Assembly: GCF_001625015.1 (NCBI RefSeq)
Contig: NZ_LVWJ02000014.1
Coordinates: 3,100,001 to 3,164,000 of the forward strand
Direction of reading: 5' to 3'
Source of the DNA: Lewinella sp. 4G2
GTDB lineage: Bacteria > Bacteroidota > Bacteroidia > Chitinophagales > Saprospiraceae
Length of the DNA stretch: 64,000 nt
The position numbers and the translations under genes were made by a program. Positions 8,661-15,468 of the stretch are shown piece by piece (positions within the stretch are counted from its first letter, which is position 1; each line of letters opens with the position of its first letter). The notes beneath the pieces were generated by a model. The model worked only from the letters and a program-made list of their open reading frames with translations, was not told the origin of the DNA and did not search any database.

Positions 8661-8731
8661 GTTTCCTCAGCAAAGGCCAAACCACCAGTTCCTGTTAAGT
8701 AGAGCCACAATCCGGAATGCTAATTTCTCCA

Positions 8732-9760
8732 TTAAACCTCCGCCAAAACCACCGGCATCACCTCCTCCCCAATCAAGCGAATCGCCTCTAGTTGGCCCGC
8801 GTGCCCGCCACCCGTCGGTGAGTTCATGACCATATCCATCTGGAAGGTGAAGCGATCAATCCCGCCGAGCGCTTTGGAATGACGGAGGATCTTCTCCGCT
8901 ACCTCCGAAGGTTCACCGACTACGAGCGCACCCGTTGGACCCACTTGCCCGCGGTAGCCATCCGGCGTGACGGGGGCGCCGCCGCGTTCTTTGCCAATCT
9001 TATCAAACATCTGTTTGTAGCCTGGGTAGAACCCCTCGTGCGCAGCCTCCGACGTCGCGGCAACGTAACCTAAACTGTGGAGGCCGACCCGCATCTCTGA
9101 CTCAGGGTGCCCAGCCTGGAGCCAGGCTTCACGGTAAGCGTCCACCAGGGGAGCGAAGCGGTAGGTTTGGCCACCGATGACGGCCACCATCAACGGTAAG
9201 CCCAGTTGGCCCGCCCGGACGAAGGACGCCGGCGTACCCCCAACTCCCAACCAAATGGGGAGCTTTTCCTGTGCCGGGCGTGGGTAAATGGACTGCTCTA
9301 CTAACGGCGCCCGAAAGCGTCCGCGCCAGGTGATGGTTTCTTCGTCGCGGATCTTCAGCAATAATTCGAGCTTCTCCTTGAAGAGCTCCCGGTAGTCCGC
9401 CAAGTCGTAACCGAAGAGGGGGAAGGATTCCACGAAGGAACCGCGACCGGCAACGATCTCCGCCCGACCGTTACTGATCAGATCCAGCGTTGCGAAATTT
9501 TGGAAGACGCGTACTGGGTCCGCGGCGCTCAGTACCGTCACGGCCGATCCTAATTTGATGCGTTTTGTCCGCGCCGCAGCGGCCGCCAGGTACATATGGG
9601 CCGCTGAGTCCAGGAAATCACCCCGGTGGTGTTCCCCCAGAGCGAAGAGATCCAGCCCTGCCTCATCTGCGGCGACAATCCGATCGAGTAAGTCCGCAAC
9701 GGCTTGCGCGTCGTCCTGACCGGGGCAGGTGGCGACGAAGCTGTCAATTCCAATTTCCAT
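8732..9760 (-). CDS. LLM class flavin-dependent oxidoreductase
   Basis: A 342-residue member of the luciferase-like monooxygenase superfamily (F420/FMN TIM barrel). Visible family signatures are GLDLFALGEHH, RIKLGSAVTVLSAADPVRV, AEIVAGRGSF, PIWLGVGG and a late G-PSEVAEKI segment. The alkanal-monooxygenase-like group has many uncharacterised bacterial members and the substrate cannot be read from sequence. It is divergent from the M13 peptidase gene. Confidence 0.85.
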   Translation of the reverse strand: MEIGIDSFVATCPGQDDAQAVADLLDRIVAADEAGLDLFALGEHHRGDFLDSAAHMYLAAAAARTKRIKLGSAVTVLSAADPVRVFQNFATLDLISNGRAEIVAGRGSFVESFPLFGYDLADYRELFKEKLELLLKIRDEETITWRGRFRAPLVEQSIYPRPAQEKLPIWLGVGGTPASFVRAGQLGLPLMVAVIGGQTYRFAPLVDAYREAWLQAGHPESEMRVGLHSLGYVAATSEAAHEGFYPGYKQMFDKIGKERGGAPVTPDGYRGQVGPTGALVVGEPSEVAEKILRHSKALGGIDRFTFQMDMVMNSPTGGGHAGQLEAIRLIGEEVMPVVLAEV

Positions 9761-9861
9761 AGTTTAAGTGTTGTCCTCCAATAACTTGCTTGTAGGTACA
9801 ATGGTTGATGGGCTCGTCCCCCTCCATCGCGTTTGGTCCTGTTTGCTAGCCTATTAACAAA

Positions 9862-9878
9862 GCACCTGCGGCAGCGCC
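9862..9878 (-). repeat. 17-bp interspersed repeat, C-type
   Basis: Exact copy (GCACCTGCGGCAGCGCC on the plus strand) in the divergent gap, 7 bases before the -7 box of the M13 peptidase gene, so it covers the place where a -33 box would be expected. Confidence 0.85.
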
Positions 9879-9885
9879 CAAATCG

Positions 9886-9893
9886 TATCTTTG
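9886..9893 (+). promoter_or_regulatory. Bacteroidota -7 promoter box for the M13 peptidase gene
   Basis: TATCTTTG fits TAnnTTTG and lies 25 bases before the ATG at 9919. No TTTG is found at the expected -33 distance, where the 17-bp repeat sits. Confidence 0.6.
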
Positions 9894-9918
9894 GCGCGAC
9901 TAATTCATAACCTGACTA

Positions 9919-11973
9919 ATGACCAGACTTTTATCCGCCTCCCTCGTCTTATCACTACTCGTACTGGCTGCCTGTTCGCCCGACGTGAATAACGCAGAAT
10001 TGACTCCCGCCCAGCCCGGCATCATCCTGGCAAACATGGATACGACCGTGAGTGCTAAGGACGACTTCTACAATTTCGTTAACGGCAACTGGGTGAAAAA
10101 CACCGAGATCCCCGCCGACCGCACTACCTGGGGTGGTTTCAGCGTACTCCGCAAAACCACGGACGCTGACGTACTCGCCATCATGGACGAAGCACGCGCC
10201 TCCGGCAACTATGCCCCGGAGACCGATCAGGCCAAGGCGTTGGTTCTGTACCAAAACTACCTCGATACCACGGCCCGCAACAAGATGGGCGTGGAGCCAC
10301 TGAAGGCCGCGCTCGAACAAATCGATGCCGTCAAAAGTATCGCCGACTTGCAAGCAATCATGCAGGATCTGGAAACATCCGCTGCCGCCCCTTTCCTGAG
10401 CCTTAGCGGTTTCCCCGACCTGAATAACTCCAGCGTAAACGCCGCCTACGTGGGTGGTGGTGGCACCGGTCTGCCGGACCGCGACTTTTACCTCGATGAG
10501 GACGAAAAATCAGTCGAGATCCGGGAGGAATATGTGAAGCACGTCAGCCGGATGCTGCAATTATTGGGTGACGAAGCCAGTGAGGCCGATAAAGCCGCGG
10601 CTACCGTTCTCGATCTCGAGAAGCAACTCGCCGAACCTACCCTGGATAAAGTGCAACGTCGCAACCCCAGCAATTACAACAACCCCCGCACCATCGCGGA
10701 ATTCCAGAAAATGATTCCCGTGCTAGACGTCGAAGAGATGCTCGGTGCCCTCGGCCTCGAGAGGTTGGATACCGTGATGGTCACCGAACCAAAGTACGTA
10801 GCCGCACTGAATGACTTCCTGCAGAACACCCCCCTGGAAGACGTCAAAACGCTGATGCGGTGGGCGACCATCAACAATAACACCAGTCGTTTGACCACCG
10901 AAATTGACCAGGCCAACTGGGAATTCTTTGGTAAGTACCTCAACGGCGCCAAGGAACAGCGCGCCATGGATGAGCGCGCCCTCGCCTTCGTAAGCGGCTC
11001 CGCCGGCGAAGCCATTGGTCAACTCTACGTGGATGCCAAGTTCCCACCCGAGGCCAAGGCCAAGGCGGAACTGATGATCGCCAACATCATCACCGCCTTC
11101 CAACAGCGCATCGAAAAGCTGGACTGGATGACCGAGGAAACCAAGCAAAAAGCCATCGAAAAACTGGACAAGTTCACCGTCAAGATTGCCTACCCGGACG
11201 AGTGGGAAGACTACTCCAAAATGATGGTCAGCAGTGACAAATCCTACTTTGAAAACAGCAAGGCCGTCTCCAAATGGGCCACTGAAAAGAACCTCGCCGA
11301 GATTGGCCAGGAGGTTGACAAGGGAGAGTGGGGCATGGCGCCACAAACCGTGAACGCGTACTTCAATCCACTCAACAACGAGATCGTATTCCCCGCCGCA
11401 ATCCTGCAGCCGCCGTTCTACAACTACCAGGCGGACGAAGCCGTGAACTACGGTGGCATCGGCGCCGTAATTGGCCACGAGATCAGCCATGCCTTCGACG
11501 ACCAGGGTTCCCGGTTCGACGGTGACGGCAACCTCATCAACTGGTGGCAGGAGGAAGACCTGGAAAACTTTACCGCCCGCGGCAAGGCCCTCGCCGATCA
11601 GTACAGCAACATCGAAGTGATGGAAGGCGTCAACATCAACGGTGAGTTCACCCTCGGCGAAAACATCGGTGATCTCGGTGGCGTCCTCGGCGCTTACGAC
11701 GGCCTCCAACTCTTCTACGCCGAAAATGGCCACCCCGAACCCGTGGACGGCTACACCGCCGAACAACGCTTCTTCATGAGCTGGGCCACTGTCTGGCGGA
11801 CGCTACAACGCGATGAAGCTCTCCGCAACCAAGTCAAAACGGATCCACATAGCCCCGGCAAAGTAAGAGCCACCCAACCGCTGGTGAACATCGATGCCTT
11901 CTACGAAGCTTTCGACATTAAGGAAGGCGATGGGATGTACTTGGCGCCGGAGGAGCGGGTGCGTATCTGGTAA
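9919..11973 (+). CDS. M13 family zinc metallopeptidase (neprilysin/PepO-like) lipoprotein
   Basis: A 684-residue protein with a lipobox (LVLAAC, Cys19). An N-terminal M13 domain starts at DDFYNFVNGNWVKN and a C-terminal catalytic domain follows. The zinc site is visible: His520-Glu521-x-x-His524 in VIGHEISHAFDDQG and third ligand Glu581 in GENIGDLGG, with Asp585 four residues on. VNAYFNPLNNEIVFPAAILQ and the terminal PEERVRIW are typical of the family. It would cleave small peptides in the periplasm or at the cell surface. Length is normal for the family. A -7 box lies just upstream. Confidence 0.93.
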   Translation: MTRLLSASLVLSLLVLAACSPDVNNAELTPAQPGIILANMDTTVSAKDDFYNFVNGNWVKNTEIPADRTTWGGFSVLRKTTDADVLAIMDEARASGNYAPETDQAKALVLYQNYLDTTARNKMGVEPLKAALEQIDAVKSIADLQAIMQDLETSAAAPFLSLSGFPDLNNSSVNAAYVGGGGTGLPDRDFYLDEDEKSVEIREEYVKHVSRMLQLLGDEASEADKAAATVLDLEKQLAEPTLDKVQRRNPSNYNNPRTIAEFQKMIPVLDVEEMLGALGLERLDTVMVTEPKYVAALNDFLQNTPLEDVKTLMRWATINNNTSRLTTEIDQANWEFFGKYLNGAKEQRAMDERALAFVSGSAGEAIGQLYVDAKFPPEAKAKAELMIANIITAFQQRIEKLDWMTEETKQKAIEKLDKFTVKIAYPDEWEDYSKMMVSSDKSYFENSKAVSKWATEKNLAEIGQEVDKGEWGMAPQTVNAYFNPLNNEIVFPAAILQPPFYNYQADEAVNYGGIGAVIGHEISHAFDDQGSRFDGDGNLINWWQEEDLENFTARGKALADQYSNIEVMEGVNINGEFTLGENIGDLGGVLGAYDGLQLFYAENGHPEPVDGYTAEQRFFMSWATVWRTLQRDEALRNQVKTDPHSPGKVRATQPLVNIDAFYEAFDIKEGDGMYLAPEERVRIW

Positions 11974-11986
11974 AAGAGACGGGTTG

Positions 11987-12087
11987 TTTTCGACAAGAAG
12001 GATAGGAGGGAAAAGAAGTTAAAGAGGGCGTTACACTGCGCTATCCCACTTCTTTTCCCTCCTTTTCTTCTTTGACACCTTGTCGAA
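11987..12087. repeat. Palindromic element 1 (TTTTCGACAAG ends)
   Basis: Starts TTTTCGACAAG and closes with CTTGTCGAA. Inside, GGAGGGAAAAGAAGT (12005-12019) pairs perfectly with ACTTCTTTTCCCTCC (12048-12062). One arm is purine-rich, the other pyrimidine-rich. Located directly after the M13 peptidase stop codon. Confidence 0.75.
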
Positions 12088-12142
12088 TACTAGACCTCGC
12101 TCCCCGCTGCCGTAAAGCTATTTTAGTATATCCGGCTGATTG

Positions 12143-12246
12143 TTTTCGACAAGAGCTTAAGGGTGGAAAGGAAGTAAAAGGAGGCACAGTAGCGCGCTTG
12201 CGCGACCTCCTTATCTTCTTATCCTTCTTGGCCCCCTTGTCGAAAA
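12143..12246. repeat. Palindromic element 2 (TTTTCGACAAG ends)
   Basis: Second, diverged copy: TTTTCGACAAG at 12143-12153 closes with CTTGTCGAAAA at 12236-12246. AAGGAGG and CCTCCTT pair inside, with a central CGCGC-TTG-GCGCG hairpin. It ends immediately before the aroC stop codon. The two elements together fill most of the 273-base gap. Confidence 0.75.
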
Positions 12247-13329
12247 CTAAACCCGCGCCCCCCGCTGCCGCAACGCCATATCCGCCAGCACCAGCGCCAC
12301 CATATTATCCACAATCGCCACTGCCCGCGGAAGGACGCAGGGATCATGCCGTCCCCTCCCGGACACGGTGACGTCCTCGCCCGCTTCGTTGACGGATTGT
12401 TGGTCCTGAATGATGGTGGCTACCGATTTAAAGGCCGCCCGGAAGTAAATATCCTCCCCGTTACTGATGCCACCCTGGATGCCGCCGCTGCGGTTGGTTT
12501 TCGTTTTTACCGTGCCTTCATCGTCCGTGTAAAAGGCATCGTTGTGCTGGCTCCCGCGGAGGGTCACCCCGGCGAAACCGGAACCGTATTCAAAGCCTTT
12601 GCAGGCGTTGATACTTAGGATGGCCTTGCCCAGTTCGGCGTGTAATTTGTCAAAGACGGGTTCCCCCCATCCGGGCGGGACGCCCTTCACTACGCAGGTG
12701 ACGCAACCGCCGATCGTATCTCCGTCTTTACGGACGGCGAGGATCTCTTTTTCCATCGCTGCGGCAGTTTCCGGATCGGGGCAACGCACGTCGTTGGATT
12801 CGATGAGGGAAAGGTCCAATTCCTGGTAGGGCCTATTCACCGTGATGTGTCCCACCTGGCTTACGTAGGTTTTGATGTCCACGCCCTGGCTGCGCAGGAA
12901 GAGTTGCGCTACCGCTCCGGCCGCCACTCGTGCTGCCGTTTCCCGAGCGCTGGACCGTCCGCCACCACGGTAATCGCGGGCACCGTACTTAGCGTGGAAG
13001 GTGTAATCCGCGTGGCTGGGGCGGAACTTATCGAAGATGTGGCCGTAATCCTTACTCCGTTGGTCCTTATTGTAAATGACCATCCCGATGGGCGTGCCGG
13101 TGGTCTTGCCTTCGAAGACGCCACTGAGGACTTGCACCCCATCATTCTCTTTTCGCTGAGTGACGATGCGGCTTTGCCCGGGCTTGCGGCGGGCCAGTTC
13201 AGCTTGGATAAAATCTTCGTCAAAATTAATACCGGCGGGGCATCCGTCGATGATGACGCCTAATCCAACGCCGTGGGACTCCCCAAACGTGGTGATCTTA
13301 AATGCGGATCCGTAAGTGCTACCGGCCAT
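12247..13329 (-). CDS. aroC: Chorismate synthase
   Basis: Converts 5-enolpyruvylshikimate 3-phosphate to chorismate, the last step of the shikimate pathway, using reduced FMN. The 360 residues match the family end to end: [20 protein letters not shown] (13-32), [38 protein letters not shown] and the late [17 protein letters not shown]. The start gives the standard [21 protein letters not shown] -7 box lies 20 bases upstream. Confidence 0.97.
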   Translation of the reverse strand: MAGSTYGSAFKITTFGESHGVGLGVIIDGCPAGINFDEDFIQAELARRKPGQSRIVTQRKENDGVQVLSGVFEGKTTGTPIGMVIYNKDQRSKDYGHIFDKFRPSHADYTFHAKYGARDYRGGGRSSARETAARVAAGAVAQLFLRSQGVDIKTYVSQVGHITVNRPYQELDLSLIESNDVRCPDPETAAAMEKEILAVRKDGDTIGGCVTCVVKGVPPGWGEPVFDKLHAELGKAILSINACKGFEYGSGFAGVTLRGSQHNDAFYTDDEGTVKTKTNRSGGIQGGISNGEDIYFRAAFKSVATIIQDQQSVNEAGEDVTVSGRGRHDPCVLPRAVAIVDNMVALVLADMALRQRGARV

Positions 13330-13348
13330 ATCCTGCTTCGTTTACGGG

Positions 13349-13356
13349 CAAAGATA
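13349..13356 (-). promoter_or_regulatory. -7 promoter box for aroC
   Basis: The minus strand reads TATCTTTG, a perfect TAnnTTTG box, followed by a 19-base leader to the aroC ATG at 13329. No -33 TTTG is evident. Confidence 0.6.
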
Positions 13357-13376
13357 AGTAGCCGGCCGGCCCGCGC

Positions 13377-13775
13377 TCAGACTAAGTCGGCCTCATTGTA
13401 CAACGGCCGGGAAACGGGCTCCGCGGAATCCGTCCAGATGCTACGATCGTACCCACTTTGGCTACGCGGATTATTGACGGAGTAAGTATACACTTGGCGT
13501 GGATAGCGGCCAGATTCGTCGTGGATACAGATTCCGTTTTTCAGTACATCCACGGCACAGCCGTACCAATTTCTGAAGCTGGTCGTAAACTCAACCCGGT
13601 AGTGATCTACGTTGCCGGTGCTTTCGTCCGAGACCATAAATTCATGGACGCCACTGAACCAGTTGAAGGCGCGGGCTACGCGGTAGCCGTTGAAGTAAAC
13701 AGTTTCTACACCCGTCAAAAAGTTGTTGTGGACTTCAATGAGGTTTCCGTCGTGTTTTAAGGATACGATTTTCAT
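13377..13775 (-). CDS. Small beta-rich hypothetical protein
   Basis: I do not recognise the family with certainty. The 132 residues start MKIVSLKHDGNLIEVHNN (the internal ATG at 13775 is preferred because the upstream residues look like untranslated sequence). The alternating pattern TGVETVYFNGYRVARAF then HEFMVSDE then YRVEFTTSFRNW suggests a small all-beta fold, loosely similar to FAIM-like domains. There is no signal peptide and no membrane segment. The N-terminal 80 residues look like one module and the C-terminal 40 are Ser/Tyr/Arg rich. It stands between aroC and the nuclease gene on the same strand. Confidence 0.6.
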   Translation of the reverse strand: MKIVSLKHDGNLIEVHNNFLTGVETVYFNGYRVARAFNWFSGVHEFMVSDESTGNVDHYRVEFTTSFRNWYGCAVDVLKNGICIHDESGRYPRQVYTYSVNNPRSQSGYDRSIWTDSAEPVSRPLYNEADLV

Positions 13776-13917
13776 GGCGCGAATAATTTGAGGCTTCGTT
13801 GCTTGTTGATGCCACAAATAACGGTCCGTAATCTTGCCGGAGCGCGATTGCTTCGACGAGCGTCCAGAAAATATCGATTAGGGAAAACTTGAAGTTACTG
13901 GGTGGAAATTCTTCTAT

Positions 13918-14508
13918 TTAGTTGCTGCCGCGGCGTTGCAACTCGTCCCGAATCAGCGCTGCCTTCTCGTAATTTTCGTTGCTGAGCACTTCGTCCAGCA
14001 TCGTGTTGAGTTCCTTCACGTTGTAGCGGGCGAGGTTGTCCTTATCGCGGGCGGCGGTTTGGGTGCCTACGTCATCCATCTCCTCTTCGGTCTCTTCGTC
14101 TTCCATCGTGACGCCAGCCTCACTCATGATGTGGTCGTAAGTGTAGATAGGGCAACCGAAGCGGACGGCCAGCGCAAGCGCATCACTCGTACGGCTATCA
14201 ATCTCAATGATGTCTCCGTCGCGATCGAGAATGAGGCGGGAGAAAAAGATGCCTTCGCGGATTTCGTTGATGACTACTTCGCGTAGGTCACTATTCAGGA
14301 TCTCCAGGGTATTCTTGAACAGATCGTGCGTCATCGGCCGCGAACTATCGAGCCGTTCGATCGCGATGGCGATGGACTGGGCTTCGTTCCCCCCCACAAT
14401 CACGGGAAGGCGGCGTTCGCCATGGTCTTCACGAAGTACCACGGCGTAATTACTGGACTGGGTCACGCTGCGGCTGATAGCAATAATGCTAAGTTCGATC
14501 TTATTCAT
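13918..14508 (-). CDS. Bifunctional nuclease (BFN/DUF151) domain protein with UVR motif
   Basis: A 196-residue protein. Residues 1-135 form a BFN (DUF151) domain (YAVVLREDHGERRLPVIVGGNEAQSIA is typical; also SRPMTHDLF and DSRTSDALALAVRFGCPIY). An acidic linker (136-150) follows, then a UvrB/UvrC motif (about 160-194: LNTMLDEVLSNENYEKAALIRDEL) likely to mediate protein contact. This two-part architecture is common in Bacteroidota. The plant homologue has DNase and RNase activity; the bacterial role is not settled. Confidence 0.9.
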   Translation of the reverse strand: MNKIELSIIAISRSVTQSSNYAVVLREDHGERRLPVIVGGNEAQSIAIAIERLDSSRPMTHDLFKNTLEILNSDLREVVINEIREGIFFSRLILDRDGDIIEIDSRTSDALALAVRFGCPIYTYDHIMSEAGVTMEDEETEEEMDDVGTQTAARDKDNLARYNVKELNTMLDEVLSNENYEKAALIRDELQRRGSN

Positions 14509-14580
14509 CTGTCGGTATATACTGTGTCCAACGGTTGCTGCTCGATTTCAGTTCGCGGAAAGGCCGTCGGAATTGGGGCG

Positions 14581-14588
14581 CAAATGTA
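14581..14588 (-). promoter_or_regulatory. -7 promoter box for the bifunctional nuclease gene
   Basis: The minus strand reads TACATTTG (TAnnTTTG), 72 bases upstream of the ATG at 14508, in the gap after mazG. Confidence 0.5.
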
Positions 14589-14603
14589 CGGAATCAGGAA
14601 TGG

Positions 14604-15365
14604 CTAGGCATCGGTTTTTTTAGCTTGCTGCCACAGCAATTCCATATCAGCCAACGCCATTTCGCTCAGGCCTCCGGGGCCGGCGGCTTGCTCGACGTAC
14701 TCAAACCGGTTACGGAACTTCAGGTTGGTCCGTTCCAATGCCGTTTCGGGGTCGATCCCCTTCCAACGAGCATAGTTGATAAGGCTGAAGAGTAGGTCGC
14801 CAAACTCCGCTTCCTGGTCCCGTTCATTATCCGCTTCCCGGAACTCCTGGATTTCTTCGTTGACCTTTTCCCATACCTGGTCCACGTTGTCCCAGTCAAA
14901 ACCGAATTGGGCGGTTTTTTCCTGCATCCGCATGGCCTTCACCATGGCGGGCAGGGCGGTTGGCACGCCACTCAGGACGGTTTTCTTGCCCTTCCCTGCG
15001 GCTAGTTTGATCTTTTCCCAGTTCTGCTTGACGGCTTCTTCGTCCTCGGCGACGACGTCACCGTAGATGTGGGGGTGGCGCTCAACCAATTTGTCGCAGA
15101 CCGAATTCAGGGCGTCGGCAATATCCCAGGCACCCTGTTCGCTGGCGATCTTGGCGTAGAAAACCATGTGGAGGAGCAGGTCACCAACCTCTTCTTTGAT
15201 GCCTTCCAGGTCTTCCTTCAGCAATTCATCCGCCAGTTCGTAGGTCTCTTCAATCGTCAGTTTGCGGAGGGAGAGGAAGGTCTGTTTGCGGTCCCACGGG
15301 CACTGCTCCCGGAGCTCATCCATGATGGTGAGGAGGCGTTCAAAGGCCGTGAGTTGCTTTTCCAT
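14604..15365 (-). CDS. mazG: Nucleoside triphosphate pyrophosphohydrolase MazG
   Basis: A 253-residue housecleaning enzyme hydrolysing NTPs to NMP and pyrophosphate. Two tandem MazG domains are visible: the N-terminal one with CPWDRKQT, EETYELADE and EEVGDLLLH, the C-terminal one with FGFDW, VNEEIQEF and EAEFGDLLFSLIN. The acidic magnesium ligands are present in both. Length is typical. It begins 100 bases after the radical SAM gene ends, with its own -7 box and a 17-bp repeat in the leader. Confidence 0.95.
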   Translation of the reverse strand: MEKQLTAFERLLTIMDELREQCPWDRKQTFLSLRKLTIEETYELADELLKEDLEGIKEEVGDLLLHMVFYAKIASEQGAWDIADALNSVCDKLVERHPHIYGDVVAEDEEAVKQNWEKIKLAAGKGKKTVLSGVPTALPAMVKAMRMQEKTAQFGFDWDNVDQVWEKVNEEIQEFREADNERDQEAEFGDLLFSLINYARWKGIDPETALERTNLKFRNRFEYVEQAAGPGGLSEMALADMELLWQQAKKTDA

Positions 15366-15383
15366 TTGGGGTTTATTTAGCAG

Positions 15384-15400
15384 GGCGCTGCCGCAGGTGC
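15384..15400 (+). repeat. 17-bp interspersed repeat, C-type
   Basis: Exact GGCGCTGCCGCAGGTGC in the presumed mazG leader, between its -7 box and its ATG. In the gene direction it is GCACCTGCGGCAGCGCC. Confidence 0.85.
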
Positions 15401-15441
15401 GGGGCGGGGGACGGAAGGAATAAGAAAATGTGGCCAGCGTC

Positions 15442-15449
15442 CAAATTTA
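15442..15449 (-). promoter_or_regulatory. -7 promoter box for mazG
   Basis: The minus strand reads TAAATTTG, a TAnnTTTG match, 76 bases upstream of the mazG start and 19 bases after the end of the preceding gene. Confidence 0.5.
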
Positions 15450-15468
15450 GACCCGAGCTAAGGCGAAT

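Larger units (their letters stand above)
8331..8731. other. 401-base non-coding gap with one 17-bp repeat and one nested hairpin
   Basis: Between the start of murA and the stop of the LLM oxidoreductase gene. Small frames here show no codon or family signal. The visible contents are the 17-bp repeat at 8435-8451 and the hairpin at 8585-8660, listed separately. A weak -7-like TATATTCG on the minus strand lies about 8 bases upstream of the murA start codon. Confidence 0.6.

Noticed and set aside
10723-11766. 347-residue open frame on the minus strand
   Set aside because: It is fully antisense to the M13 peptidase gene, which has intact catalytic motifs; the antisense frame has low-complexity Val/Asp/Gly composition typical of a shadow.
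12265-12285. CGCTGCCGCAACGCC as a repeat copy near the aroC end
   Set aside because: It matches only the central part of the repeat and lies in aroC codons; judged chance.
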